32,179 nucleotides of DNA from NCBI GenBank assembly GCA_003602485.1, contig QQSD01000010.1:27215-59393 (forward strand). The letters run 5' to 3'. Below are positions 7,301-15,725 of the stretch, one piece after another. Source of the stretch: Candidatus Poseidoniales archaeon (GTDB lineage: Archaea; Thermoplasmatota; Poseidoniia; Poseidoniales; Poseidoniaceae). The notes under the pieces are model-generated. The model ran no database searches and had not been told where the DNA came from. It saw only the letters and a list, made by a program, of their open reading frames with translations. The position numbers and the translations under genes were made by a program. Within the stretch, counting starts at the first letter, position 1. The number at the start of each line of letters is the position of its first letter.

Positions 7301-10144
7301 ATTGTTGGTGGTCGTCAGTCCAGCATACAGTCGAACCGCTTCGGTGTCGTCCCAAGTTGGGTTGACTCGGAAATGCCAAGTGACCTGTTTTCCGTTCGTA
7401 ATGTCGATAGCTGTTGAGGTTGACTCAAGCGTGACGTAATTGTTGACATCGCTGGCTTCGCTGAAGGCCATGAAGTCGGACCATGCGAGTTTGATGTAGT
7501 CTGTTGGTGTCTCAAAGGTTAGCCATGCTTCGGAGAGGCTTGTCCCAGTCAGTGGGTCAACCACGTGAGTGGTGACCACTTCGTAGATATCCCCGCTCGG
7601 GTAGAGGCCCACTGGGTTGTCTGTGAGCGAGATTGTATTGGTGTACCCCGTACTCGAGGAAACAGACAGGTCTGAGAATTTGACACTGCCTCCACTTGAT
7701 GTGTGAACGGCGATGGGCACCGTTGCAATTGCGCCACCGGTCCACAAGGCGACACCTTGATTTAATTCAAGATCCAATCCGTCGTTGGTGTTCAACGTCG
7801 TTGAATAATTGTAAACGATGTCAAGGTCAACCACCTTGAGGCTGGTTCCAGAGGATGCGTTGGGAGAATCAACACCCAAGCGGAACATGACCCAATAGCG
7901 TCCAAACTCGTCTTGGTGAGTTCCTGGCACTGAAGGGTTGGTTAGCAAATTGTTCAAGGAATCTTTCAAAGGCATTGCAGGACTCAACATCTCAGGAAGA
8001 ATCTGTGTTGCATTTGGCATGGTTCCCAAATCTTGGGACTGGGAGCCCGCCATGAGGGAAAGAGCGAATCCTTCCGTATTGTCGCTGTTTGAGCGGATAC
8101 TGACTTGATCAAAACTCAGTTCTGCGCTTGAAACCTCAGCCCCAGTTGGGAGAAGGAAGAACGCGCCTTGCGCCTCTCCATTGACGCCCAAGGTCATGGA
8201 TGCATCGTCACTGCCGTAGTTGATGTTGTCAACTGTGCTGGAGATGAATTGGGTTTGACGGCCGAACATGCCGAAAGCAGGCTCTGTGAATCCGTAGTCC
8301 ACATCTCCGTCGTTAGCGATGTCAATGCGTAGGTCATCTGCATGATGTCCGAATTCGAGGTCAAACCACATTCCACCGACGTCACAGGGGCCCTGGTAGG
8401 ACAATACTGCACTGAAACCAAAGAGAGGGGCTACGAAACTTGTCGTTACGCCGTCGTCAAGTGATACAGAAGATGTAGTTCCTGTTGGGTTGACCTGTAT
8501 ATCAGGGGCTTCTGAACAAGCATCTTGAATGTAAGGCGTTATTGAGGTGATTGGATAACTGAACTTACTTCGCTCAAGTGTTGGTGAGAATTGATGTTTA
8601 ACGAGTTCTGGCGTGTACATCATCGGCTCGCCGCCGCCAATTGTTTGCCACACACCGTCGTCAATAGCAGACGGCCCCATGGCCGTGAAATTGAAGCCTG
8701 TGCCGACCCGGGTACCGATGCTAAACCCGTGCAGGACTGGCGTTGAAAGGCGGTCGGGACCTGAATTGAAATTAAATCGTAGATTGACGGCTCGATTCAA
8801 TTGTGAGTCAATATCCCAAAGTTCGATGATGTCACCGCTCAAACCTTCCATCATATTGCCGTTCTTGTCGGCAATGATGTTGTTTGAGGTGTCGAGGACA
8901 TCGACGGTCAAAATGGCACTTGAAGAGGTTTCTGATTCGAGTGCGAGGATGCCGTATCCGTTCGGATGGTTTTCCCCACCCATGACAGAGGGGGTCATAC
9001 CGCGAACAATCATGCTTCCATTCTGTGGCAATACATCGCCAAGGAGGAAGTTGTCAATGTACCATCCGGACATGTTGTCATCGACGTTGAGTTGGGTGCT
9101 CGCTGTGTGGTGCATCACGAAACGAAGTTGAACATATTCGTCAAGGTAGTCTGTGAGGTCAATACCCAACGACATCCAGCCACTTGGATTGGTTGGAGTC
9201 GTGGATTGCCCTGCAAGTCCATATTCCCAGTCGGATCCGTTTTGTAGACCGCCACAAGCAGAACGGATTTTTCCGTTTTGGCTTCCTGATGCTCCCTGAG
9301 CATAATTGGTTCCGAATTGGATACCAGTACTTGCAGATGTATCAAATGAGATGTGATTGAAGCCACTGTTATCTGGTGGGAAACCTGGATTGGGTGACGA
9401 GCGTATCTCAACGTATGCACAGTCCGAAAATCGAAGTGTGTTGGATTGAGTCCCTGTGGTTGTTTCAAGGTTGTGCCAGGAGTCAAATGTAACCGTCTTT
9501 GACTTAAGCAGCGGATCGACGAAGAGTTCTGCGGAATGCAACGACACCTTGAACCCGCTCACACCGTTATCGTCGGTGTAGTTATTATCAACCAAATTTG
9601 TACCCCAGCATTCGTCACCTGAAGCGCATCCAGCAGGTGTATCGCTGGCACTCAACGACCCGTGGTCCCAGCCGATGCCAGAGAGCGGCATGTCATTAGG
9701 GTCGGTCCTGTCCATGAAGTTCCCAGTAGTTCCCTCAAAGTCGGTAAGGAAACCTTCAGCCTTGAGTGATACTGGCGTAGGCGTGTTGTCCACTTCAATT
9801 TCAAACAATGAGATATCACTGAATTCCGTCAATTGGTTATTGTCGGCTGGGTCCCAAACGTTCTTTCCTTCGGGTGCTCCGTTCTCCAAATCAATTCGTG
9901 AATGTGCTGCGTGCTCGACCATCGAAGTTGAGATGGTCATGGTTGCACCGGTCACTGTTTCTCCGTCCGGGAGATTGATGGCTCCATCATCGACATTCAC
10001 GAGGGTATTCCCGTCACGAATGACGACTTCTGCTTCTCCGTTTCCATTGGCAAAATTCGTTACATTGGCTGCTGCAAAAGGTGCGAGCAGCATCAAAAAT
10101 ACAAGAAATAATGGCGTGCTTTTTCGGGGTGATTTGGTTTGCAT
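4301..10144 (-). CDS. Giant secreted surface protein (about 1,947 aa) with C-terminal anchor
   Basis: Function unknown; probably an envelope, adhesion or S-layer-like protein. The start is ATG at 10144 (MQTKSPRK), giving a clean signal peptide (about 1-26, ending FAAAN) and an AGGTGA ribosome-binding site; an upstream in-frame extension is unlikely. The ectodomain is beta-rich with few Lys/Cys and many Asp/Asn/Gly/Thr. Near residues 120-370 a jelly-roll-like region ends in GWYIDNFLLG, a pattern seen in MAM-like or immune-inhibitor-A-type domains. A CARDB-like immunoglobulin domain (about 1740-1840, FEIEDVLIDSEPRVGES) precedes one membrane helix (about 1848-1871). The 76-residue cytoplasmic tail has an acidic stretch and then a small helical module, PQWTQEEIQGYFDQGW with DWVNNQ at the end. 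It is first in an operon with the TBP-like and TatD-like genes. Confidence 0.85.
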   Translation of the reverse strand: MQTKSPRKSTPLFLVFLMLLAPFAAANVTNFANGNGEAEVVIRDGNTLVNVDDGAINLPDGETVTGATMTISTSMVEHAAHSRIDLENGAPEGKNVWDPADNNQLTEFSDISLFEIEVDNTPTPVSLKAEGFLTDFEGTTGNFMDRTDPNDMPLSGIGWDHGSLSASDTPAGCASGDECWGTNLVDNNYTDDNGVSGFKVSLHSAELFVDPLLKSKTVTFDSWHNLETTTGTQSNTLRFSDCAYVEIRSSPNPGFPPDNSGFNHISFDTSASTGIQFGTNYAQGASGSQNGKIRSACGGLQNGSDWEYGLAGQSTTPTNPSGWMSLGIDLTDYLDEYVQLRFVMHHTASTQLNVDDNMSGWYIDNFLLGDVLPQNGSMIVRGMTPSVMGGENHPNGYGILALESETSSSAILTVDVLDTSNNIIADKNGNMMEGLSGDIIELWDIDSQLNRAVNLRFNFNSGPDRLSTPVLHGFSIGTRVGTGFNFTAMGPSAIDDGVWQTIGGGEPMMYTPELVKHQFSPTLERSKFSYPITSITPYIQDACSEAPDIQVNPTGTTSSVSLDDGVTTSFVAPLFGFSAVLSYQGPCDVGGMWFDLEFGHHADDLRIDIANDGDVDYGFTEPAFGMFGRQTQFISSTVDNINYGSDDASMTLGVNGEAQGAFFLLPTGAEVSSAELSFDQVSIRSNSDNTEGFALSLMAGSQSQDLGTMPNATQILPEMLSPAMPLKDSLNNLLTNPSVPGTHQDEFGRYWVMFRLGVDSPNASSGTSLKVVDLDIVYNYSTTLNTNDGLDLELNQGVALWTGGAIATVPIAVHTSSGGSVKFSDLSVSSSTGYTNTISLTDNPVGLYPSGDIYEVVTTHVVDPLTGTSLSEAWLTFETPTDYIKLAWSDFMAFSEASDVNNYVTLESTSTAIDITNGKQVTWHFRVNPTWDDTEAVRLYAGLTTTNNVNGLPDAVLLDPAVGNAVENDAGITMFTLQNSIGITQSLTGAESGQDINLVGQIRLEDLNQAPDPSSYFMVLEIKHVNTTDGNITIEWEEVANRSGAIGGDFNWNIDLGSAAGSETYRFAVRGYEGGDLLCPPAEYNPDETCGIPFEISIDTYEPNLLDIQVLSPGTDANVEENWRTLVDDTWVVPQQTQKIRMTSQDLPSPPASLDLHIWVEHDHDANDNEQPDADEYITVTMNGDGAAPTANYTGEYNDVANEGLEGKVSMWIEGFDLAGNPIDGGSFGFDDDRITYVSMTSKSPVIRNFFIEDSQGNGFLNSNANQWDGTWNQTMYAGNTYHLVMEASDDNGWRDVDFFQLNLDKTSDDMIIYYFPRNGTAWTNSPHIEIVDDGTSSPSMLNMDGFALIDPFESDFILNIPIRINWGIVGMDGKDLEPKLQMQDLDNPLYTMLSGVPGRYIQIWRYYDGIQLDLRTDEVNNLMITPTFEDMSEPTTQDVRQGFVFAGDTIRFNGQYAFREGIYNSVYINPEVELTMEIIRKDAAEDFGKGYISTPGQTTTHTFTGGVFDFNITAPVFTNEYEYEFRLINLPDGAEDFTSAFCATSTSFGCESFTLKVDRTPPEVVSNTWLAQKGALDASAPDRIISNVLSTAVYHCVDMQVQIKEQEAMFPGDLQVNWMFYQDNINDIKWNEYVKYFDSEPGSQTLSLSTMSGGYLATAECVDLWPITNDIYEPEGNWDDIELIFWVSGADSAGSTVRLGGGPQEDGSVLPIFSGQPQYKSEYTFIREEAKFEIEDVLIDSEPRVGESMDLRIKVKNTGSMAGTADLVIKSVTDGGTPVLELVVQSDELGIAETSDWIEVTLEPFGAQTTGMYYVITLNGSSTPLYDGSVRGDAFNVMVAQEEDSSSMLLIVILLVVVIGVLGTLVFVFARRGGGSNESMFDDEYEDEDEVEAYGDQKVLAQIPGNVDPEMARAMEAFPQWTQEEIQGYFDQGWNVESLHDWVNNQ

Positions 10145-10165
10145 GGTGTCACCTGCAAGGTAGGG

Positions 10166-10187
10166 AGGGGAGCACCCCCTAAAATCT
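10166..10187 (-). promoter_or_regulatory. Putative promoter and small hairpin before the giant surface gene
   Basis: On the minus strand an AGATTTTAG element (10181-10187 region) lies about 40 bases before the ATG at 10144, compatible with a TATA box and a short leader carrying the AGGTGA site. Between them AGGGG (10166-10170) and CCCCT (10176-10180) form a small G+C-rich inverted repeat. Confidence 0.3.
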
Positions 10188-10240
10188 CGTCGCTTTGTGG
10201 TTTCGCCTGAATTACACTTCAAAGTCCTTGATTTTGGACG

Positions 10241-10744
10241 ATGAATTATGAGGGAGAAGGCAGTGGACGCTCCATGGACCCTTACTCAACCGAGCCCGTG
10301 ACGCTAATTGAAGAGGTCTTTCCACAAGACACCAATGCCTACAATACGCTCTTTGGTGGACGGCTTCTCTCGTTGATGGACAAGGCTGGAGGCATCTCAT
10401 GTGCCAAGTTTGCTCATCGCGAATTTGTCACGATTTCCATCGACACGCTTACCTTCATCGCGCCCGCTCGTCAAGGCGACCTGTTAGAAGTCACAGGAAA
10501 AGTGGTATTCACCAGCAGCCATACTGCCTGTACAAAGGTCACTGCCTACACCATGAGCAAAGCAACATGGGAAAAGAACATTATTTGCGAGGGTTACTTC
10601 TTTTTCGTTGCCATTGACTCCATGATGAGGCCCATACCAATCCCTCAATTTTCACCGAGCACTGATGACGAACAAGAAGAGTGGGAAAAAGCAAAGGCAA
10701 TCCGTGAAAACATGCTGGCACAGAAAGCCAAGCGTAAGGAATGA
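10241..10744 (+). CDS. Acyl-CoA thioesterase, hotdog fold (YciA/BFIT type)
   Basis: Hydrolyses acyl-CoA to free acid and CoA in the cytoplasm. The single hotdog domain shows the family features: NAYNTLFGGRLLSLMDKAGG (about 31-50), containing the conserved Asn/Asp-x-N-x-x-G-x-x-FGG-type helix start and Asp catalytic position, then VTISIDTLTFIAPARQGD and a beta-strand end EGYFFFVAID. The C-terminal 30 residues are charged and helical. At 167 residues it is typical of the short single-domain subfamily. The start at 10241 is the first ATG after the divergent surface gene; ATG at 10274 is an alternative, since the ribosome-binding evidence is weak for both. The gene ends about 40 bases before the translation-factor-like gene. 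Confidence 0.88.
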   Translation: MNYEGEGSGRSMDPYSTEPVTLIEEVFPQDTNAYNTLFGGRLLSLMDKAGGISCAKFAHREFVTISIDTLTFIAPARQGDLLEVTGKVVFTSSHTACTKVTAYTMSKATWEKNIICEGYFFFVAIDSMMRPIPIPQFSPSTDDEQEEWEKAKAIRENMLAQKAKRKE

Positions 10745-10786
10745 ATTACCCTATCCTTCATGAAGCCCTGACCGTTGGGTGGAGAT

Positions 10787-11809
10787 ATGGTCGTACTCAA
10801 CATCGCCATCATCGGCTCCGATGACCTCGCCAAAAGCATTGCAAAAGCTGCTGACCAGAGAGACGTACACACCTATGTCCACAAAGAAGCTGGTGATGAT
10901 GGTCCACGCATCCTTTCACTCATACGCCCCGCAAAATATCCTGAGCGTTTACCACCCTTTCTCAACGCACTGTCAACGGCACGTGTCGGAATTGTAGAGG
11001 TCACCGCCATTGATGCCACGCTCGGGGAAGTGTTGGTAGCCTTTGCCAGTGCGGGTATTGAGAACGGACTCGCTGTTCTCAATCCCCCTCAGGGTGGATG
11101 GATCGATGAAGACCAAGCGGCCATGTTGTTCAAGCAAGCAGGATTAGGTGATTGGACCTTTGAAGCCAATGATGGCGTCCATCTGCGTGAGTGCCTCTAC
11201 AAGTTGATGGACGAGAAAAAGCCTGAACTCCTCGCCAATACCCAAGCTCCGCTTGTCCTTCCTGTTGACCAACATTTCAACGTCAAAGGCATCGGCTTGG
11301 TAGCGATTGGGTATGTTCAGGCTGGCAGTGTCAATGTTCACGATGAGTTGATGCTTCTCCCTGCTCGTGGACCTGGCACCGCAAAATCACTGCAAGTCAT
11401 GGACGATGACGTACCCGTTGCCTCAGCAGGTGACCGAGTCGGCCTCGCTCTTCGAAACGCCAAGGAAGAACATCTGACAGGCAGCACCATCGTCGTTCAT
11501 CCTGCCGTTGAAGACAAGCAAACGGGAATCACGCCACCGCTTGCTATTGAGCAACACAACACGTCACTGATTCATCTGAAAACTTCCCCCTTCCAAAAGC
11601 GAGTTTTGGCAAAGGGAGATGTCGTTCACGCCAGCGTTGACTTGCAATTCGTAGTCGGCAGAGTTGAACATGCAGATGGAGAACACGTCACTGTAAAGTG
11701 GGAAAGCCCCCTTTTCATTCGCACAACAGACCCGCCTTCAGTCCTCATAGCCCAGCTTGATTCGCGACCTCGAATTATGGGCTCTGCACGAGCAGAACGT
11801 CAGGAATGA
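10787..11809 (+). CDS. EF-Tu/SelB-like translation factor paralogue with degenerate GTPase domain
   Basis: The 340-residue protein has the domain order of EF-Tu/SelB factors, but its G domain appears dead. The P-loop position reads GSDDLAKS (residues 10-17), where functional factors have GHVDHGKT/S, so the second Gly is Ala. The DxPGH switch position reads IRPAKY and the NKxD/TKAD position reads LNPPQG. The surrounding strand pattern (VGIVEVTAIDATLGE, then an AFASAGIENGLAVL segment) still follows the G domain. Domain II is well kept (about 155-235): GIGLVAIGYVQAGSVNVHDE through VASAGDRVGLAL. A domain III-like barrel follows. ATG at 10787 is chosen over an upstream in-frame TTG because GGGTGGAG directly precedes it. 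The role is unknown; tRNA or ribosome binding without GTP hydrolysis is an inference. Confidence 0.8.
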   Translation: MVVLNIAIIGSDDLAKSIAKAADQRDVHTYVHKEAGDDGPRILSLIRPAKYPERLPPFLNALSTARVGIVEVTAIDATLGEVLVAFASAGIENGLAVLNPPQGGWIDEDQAAMLFKQAGLGDWTFEANDGVHLRECLYKLMDEKKPELLANTQAPLVLPVDQHFNVKGIGLVAIGYVQAGSVNVHDELMLLPARGPGTAKSLQVMDDDVPVASAGDRVGLALRNAKEEHLTGSTIVVHPAVEDKQTGITPPLAIEQHNTSLIHLKTSPFQKRVLAKGDVVHASVDLQFVVGRVEHADGEHVTVKWESPLFIRTTDPPSVLIAQLDSRPRIMGSARAERQE

Positions 11810-11908
11810 TTTGGTCTCGGCGTAGTTCCAACAAGGAAATTTCTCGCCTTAAGAGGCGGAAGTTTTGCGGTGGTTTCTTAACCTCTCACCAATGGACCGA
11901 GGAACGGG

Positions 11909-13378
11909 ATGCACGAAATTGGGCAGCGTTCTGTACCAACGAGTGGGATGGACACGGAAGTGTTCTCGTCACTTCGATTGGCAGAATCATCGGAACGGGT
12001 GAATATTCATCTGGATGAGCGCATGCTGAGCATCCAAGGCCGCCGCACCACCAGCATTGACGTGCGCATGGGTGCAATCGACACTGTCCAACACCACTCA
12101 ACCAATTTGATTCCTGCTTGGCTGGTAGTGCTTGGTGCTGCATTCATTCATATCGGATACCGTTTGATGGAACCGCCGCTGTATCGACTTACCTTCATTG
12201 GCTTGGGTGTATTGTTCATCATGGCTCGCTTTATCACAAAGCAACCAACCTTCACGATTCATGCATCATCCGGAGATTCACACGTTCTTTTTGGAAATGA
12301 GGCGACCCTCCATCGATTGGGTTTCATGGTCAACAAAGTGCTCAAAGGTAAGTCGATTGAAGAAGCACGAACGAATTACGAAGCGATTCTTGCAGCGAGT
12401 TATGGAGGCTGGGACGATTCTGACATCTTACCGGCTCCCGACTTGCCGGTGGTCATCCACCAACCAGCATCCATCAACCGCTTACTCCTTCCAGATGAAG
12501 GCAATGCGGTCGAGAGCCCAGTGACAGAAGATGAAATGGAGTGGCTACCAACAGATGAATCCGCCACACCAACACCCACACTTTTCCCCAGTTTCCTTGC
12601 TACATACCACGGCCAACAAAGTCAGGCTGAGACCTCTACGTACAGCGCTGACCATCGCCCTGGGCCCGTTGCCCATCCGATTCTCCTCCCCCTCCACAGC
12701 GTTGCTCCACCAATGCATCAGGCCATCGGTGTGCCAATCGCAACAGAATCACCTCAACCCCTCCCGTCATTTTGGGGACGTTCGGAAGTTCACATTCCTT
12801 CTCAACAACAACCAAATGAAGATTCTGAAGACAGTACAGAGGGCCTCATGCTAGATGCTGAACTTCTTGATGACATCATTGAGGTCGAAGAAAGCTCCGA
12901 GCCTCAATCCCAGTTACCTCAAGCACCGCAAGTACTCAAAACACGTGAACCTCGGAGGATAGAGGACACACCATTCACGCCACGACGTGTGACTGGATTT
13001 AGGTCTCGACCACCTCAGGGCCGAGGCTTCTTGAGAAGAATCAGAGATGTATCTGCCAGCCTACTAGGGAACTCCATTGGACCATCCCGCCCTTCGCCTT
13101 TCGGCACAAGTGAAACATCTTCTGCACTTCGCGAGCATACTGAGAGCAATACCCCCCCCAATGAGGAAATTTTGGGTCGCTTGTCGGTCGAGAATGGTGG
13201 CTTGTTAGAGCGAGAAGATGCCGATCGTATTGCCGCACGTGGACGCGCCATATTGGCTGCGGCTGAGGACCTCACTGATGATTATCAGGAAAACCTAGAC
13301 GACCTTTCATTTGGTGATTTAACTCCAACAAAATCGGAGGATGAAGCCATTCACGTCCGACGGTTGGATGATGATTGA
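11909..13378 (+). CDS. Uncharacterised two-helix membrane protein with long disordered cytoplasmic region
   Basis: Family not recognised. The 489-residue protein has a short N-terminal domain (about 15-65), two close membrane helices (about 70-92 and 94-112), then a second small beta-rich piece (about 115-150) with a helical segment. The split small domain around a helix pair resembles PH-like membrane proteins, but this is weak. From about residue 180 the sequence is Pro/Ser/Glu-rich and probably disordered, with a basic patch near 350-390 (RRVTGFRSRPPQGRGFLRR) and an acidic C-terminus. The start is uncertain: ATG at 11909 follows AGGAACGGG, and ATG at 11948 is also plausible. The gene ends one base before the convergent PfkB kinase gene. 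Confidence 0.72.
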   Translation: MHEIGQRSVPTSGMDTEVFSSLRLAESSERVNIHLDERMLSIQGRRTTSIDVRMGAIDTVQHHSTNLIPAWLVVLGAAFIHIGYRLMEPPLYRLTFIGLGVLFIMARFITKQPTFTIHASSGDSHVLFGNEATLHRLGFMVNKVLKGKSIEEARTNYEAILAASYGGWDDSDILPAPDLPVVIHQPASINRLLLPDEGNAVESPVTEDEMEWLPTDESATPTPTLFPSFLATYHGQQSQAETSTYSADHRPGPVAHPILLPLHSVAPPMHQAIGVPIATESPQPLPSFWGRSEVHIPSQQQPNEDSEDSTEGLMLDAELLDDIIEVEESSEPQSQLPQAPQVLKTREPRRIEDTPFTPRRVTGFRSRPPQGRGFLRRIRDVSASLLGNSIGPSRPSPFGTSETSSALREHTESNTPPNEEILGRLSVENGGLLEREDADRIAARGRAILAAAEDLTDDYQENLDDLSFGDLTPTKSEDEAIHVRRLDDD

Positions 13379-13379
13379 T

Positions 13380-14303
13380 TCAAAGGCCAAGCATCGCCCG
13401 ATAGCCCAAATAACGGTTGTCAAATTCTTGGATTTTCAACCTACGCAACGCGTCAGTTCCAAAGGCTTCGAGTGTGAAACTCGCCATCACTGTCGCCATC
13501 ATCAAGCCGTCTCGCAATTCAGCCATTTCCAACGCATGGGTGCGTTGGGAAAGATGCGACGCTAAAGCGCCTGCAAAGGTATCTCCGCAGCCCGTGGGGT
13601 CCACGAGAGCGGCAGTGGGGTAGGCGGGGAGTGCAAGCAATTCACCACGATGCAGGGCAAGCACGCCGTGCTCACCACGCTTTACGACAAGCGTAGCAGT
13701 CTCTGTCTGCTTCGCAAGTTCATGCATGGCCAGAACCAAATTATCCTCTTGAGTGAGCATACGGGCTTCACCGTCATTGATTATCACCAAGTCCGCTGCC
13801 GTCATGACTTCAAGTAATTCGGTGCGAGCGATGTCAATCCAGAGATTCATCGAATCAAGCATCGTGATGCGAGCAGGAGATGTTTGCTCCATCACGTTTC
13901 GTTGTATTGCTGGATGAAGATTCGCACAAAACAAAATCACTGGCTGCTTTGCATCCTCGGGAACTTGAGGCTCAAAATGCTCGAACACGTTGAGGTGGGT
14001 TGCTCGTGTTTCTGCCTCAGCCATGGCGCCGTGATAGGCCCCTTCCCATCGGAACGTTTCACCTTCAGCCACTTCAAGGCCACTGAGTTCAAGACCTGAC
14101 TGAGACAAAATATCACGGTCAGCTGCGGTGAAATCAGAACCTACGACACCTACAAGGCTGGCGTTCGGACCGTCGTGAAGACGCTGAATGAATTGGCACG
14201 ATAACCCGCTGTAGGTGGCAGAACCACCCAAGGCGTTGGTTACAGAACCAGCAGGAGATTCAACCGAGTCGTAAGCGATACTTCCAACGATAAGGACACT
14301 CAT
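13380..14303 (-). CDS. PfkB-family carbohydrate/nucleoside kinase
   Basis: ATP-dependent kinase of the ribokinase/PfkB superfamily; the sugar or nucleoside substrate cannot be read from sequence. The N-terminal substrate-side motif is NALGGSATYSG (about 23-33), and the C-terminal ATP/anion-hole signature is DPTGCGDTFAGAL (about 235-247) with Asp241 as catalytic base. Full length at 307 residues. It starts 18 bases after the biotin carboxylase stop, with GGAGATGATG as ribosome-binding site, so it is probably the last gene of the hydroxylase, biotin carboxylase, kinase operon. The first residues (SVLIVGSIAYDSV) match the common PfkB start, which supports the ATG at 14303. Confidence 0.9.
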   Translation of the reverse strand: MSVLIVGSIAYDSVESPAGSVTNALGGSATYSGLSCQFIQRLHDGPNASLVGVVGSDFTAADRDILSQSGLELSGLEVAEGETFRWEGAYHGAMAEAETRATHLNVFEHFEPQVPEDAKQPVILFCANLHPAIQRNVMEQTSPARITMLDSMNLWIDIARTELLEVMTAADLVIINDGEARMLTQEDNLVLAMHELAKQTETATLVVKRGEHGVLALHRGELLALPAYPTAALVDPTGCGDTFAGALASHLSQRTHALEMAELRDGLMMATVMASFTLEAFGTDALRRLKIQEFDNRYLGYRAMLGL

Positions 14304-14321
14304 ACTACATCATCTCCGAGT

Positions 14322-15662
14322 TCAACCAAGAAGCTCTTGGTGCATGTCGATGTATTGGATTGTGATGTCCCCATTATTGAAATCTTTCTCATCCATAATC
14401 CTGCGGTGCAGTGGAATGAGGTGTTCAACACCGGTGATGATCGTCTCGTCAAGTGCTGTCTTCATCCGGGCGATGGCGTCTTCACGATCGCGCCCCCAAA
14501 CGAGTAATTTGGCGAGGAGGGAGTCAAAGCACCCTGGCATTTCATACCCAGGGTGAGCGTGTGTATCACATCGAACACCAAAGCCACTTGGGAAGTGACA
14601 CTCCCACAATCGACCGGGGCTGGGAACAAATTCCCGAGGGTCTTCTGCATTCAATCTGCATTGGATCGAGTGACCACGCCACTTGATATCCTCTTGTGAA
14701 AGCGTCAATGCTTCACCTTGTGCCACCCGAATGCCGAGTTCAACCAGATTGTGACCGGTGATCAATTCGGTAACGGTGTGTTCCACTTGAACACGCGGAT
14801 TGACTTCAAGGAAGTAAAAGTCCCCGTTGGCATCGCGAAGGAATTCAAAGGTTGCAAGACCCTTGTAACCAACGGATTCCGCTCCTCTGCAAACCAAGTC
14901 TCCTATTTCTGCTCGCTTGGCATCATCCAACCAAGGGCCTTCTTCAACCAGCTTTTGATGGCGGCGTTGGATGGAGCAAAAGCGTTCACCGAAATGAATT
15001 GCCTTCTTACCGTCCGCAAGAACCTGAAATTCAACATGCTGGGCACCTTGAATGTATTTCTCAACAAAGACACGCTCGTCGCCAAAGGCTGACCTCGCTC
15101 GTGATTGACAGAGCTTGAGAGCGCCTTCAAATTCATTTGCCTTCTCAACAATTTGCATACCTATACCACCACCACCAGCTGCTGCTTTGATGATGACGGG
15201 ATAGCCGATTTCATCTGCAAGTTCGCTTGCAACATCAGCGCTGGAGATGGGTTCTGACGAGCCCTTTGCAGTTGGAAGGCCAGCAGCCTCCATCGCTGCG
15301 CGTGCTTCAATCTTATCGCCCAGCAAGGTGATGACCCCCGATGCAGGACCAATGAAGGTAATTCCTTCCTCCTCAAGGCGAGCAACAAAAGCGGCATTTT
15401 CTGCCAAGAAGCCATAGCCTGGGTGTACAGCATCACATTCCAATTCCTTTGCGGCCTTGATGACTGATTCGATGTCAAGATAGGAATCCAGAGGGTTGGT
15501 TCGGTAATTTGGATAAGCGATATCCGCCATACGAACGGGGAGCGAGAGGCGGTCTTCACGACCGTGAATAATCGCTGCCTCAATACCCATATCACGCAAG
15601 GTTCGCAGGATGCGAAGCGCAATTTCGCCTCGGTTTGCAATAAGAACACGCTTGAAGCCCAT
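14322..15662 (-). CDS. accC: Biotin carboxylase subunit of an acyl-CoA carboxylase
   Basis: Carboxylates biotin on a carrier protein using ATP and bicarbonate, for acetyl-/propionyl-CoA carboxylase. The N-terminal domain begins FKRVLIANRGEIALRILR, and HPGYGFLAENA follows. The ATP-grasp glycine loop is KAAAGGGGIGM, followed by the VEKYI strand, the RRHQKLVEEGP signature and the metal/active-site segment FLEVNPRVQVEHTVTE. At 446 residues it is a stand-alone biotin carboxylase; no biotin carrier or carboxyltransferase gene is in the window. ATG at 15662 is chosen because the 11-codon upstream extension would start at TTG and has no counterpart in the family. It lies 63 bases after the hydroxylase gene and 18 before the PfkB gene on the same strand. 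Confidence 0.95.
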   Translation of the reverse strand: MGFKRVLIANRGEIALRILRTLRDMGIEAAIIHGREDRLSLPVRMADIAYPNYRTNPLDSYLDIESVIKAAKELECDAVHPGYGFLAENAAFVARLEEEGITFIGPASGVITLLGDKIEARAAMEAAGLPTAKGSSEPISSADVASELADEIGYPVIIKAAAGGGGIGMQIVEKANEFEGALKLCQSRARSAFGDERVFVEKYIQGAQHVEFQVLADGKKAIHFGERFCSIQRRHQKLVEEGPWLDDAKRAEIGDLVCRGAESVGYKGLATFEFLRDANGDFYFLEVNPRVQVEHTVTELITGHNLVELGIRVAQGEALTLSQEDIKWRGHSIQCRLNAEDPREFVPSPGRLWECHFPSGFGVRCDTHAHPGYEMPGCFDSLLAKLLVWGRDREDAIARMKTALDETIITGVEHLIPLHRRIMDEKDFNNGDITIQYIDMHQELLG

Positions 15663-15725
15663 AGCACACTGGCAACCGAAGCAATCTATGAGCAAAGCGG
15701 TGATATCTCACGTAGAAGAACGGAT

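Noticed and set aside
10145-10222. 26-residue extension of the giant surface protein
   Set aside because: It would put charged and Cys-containing sequence before the signal peptide; AGGTGA marks the ATG at 10144.
12250-13378. Pro/Ser/Glu-rich second half of the membrane protein as a possible frameshifted gene
   Set aside because: The frame is continuous and the composition is consistent with a disordered tail.
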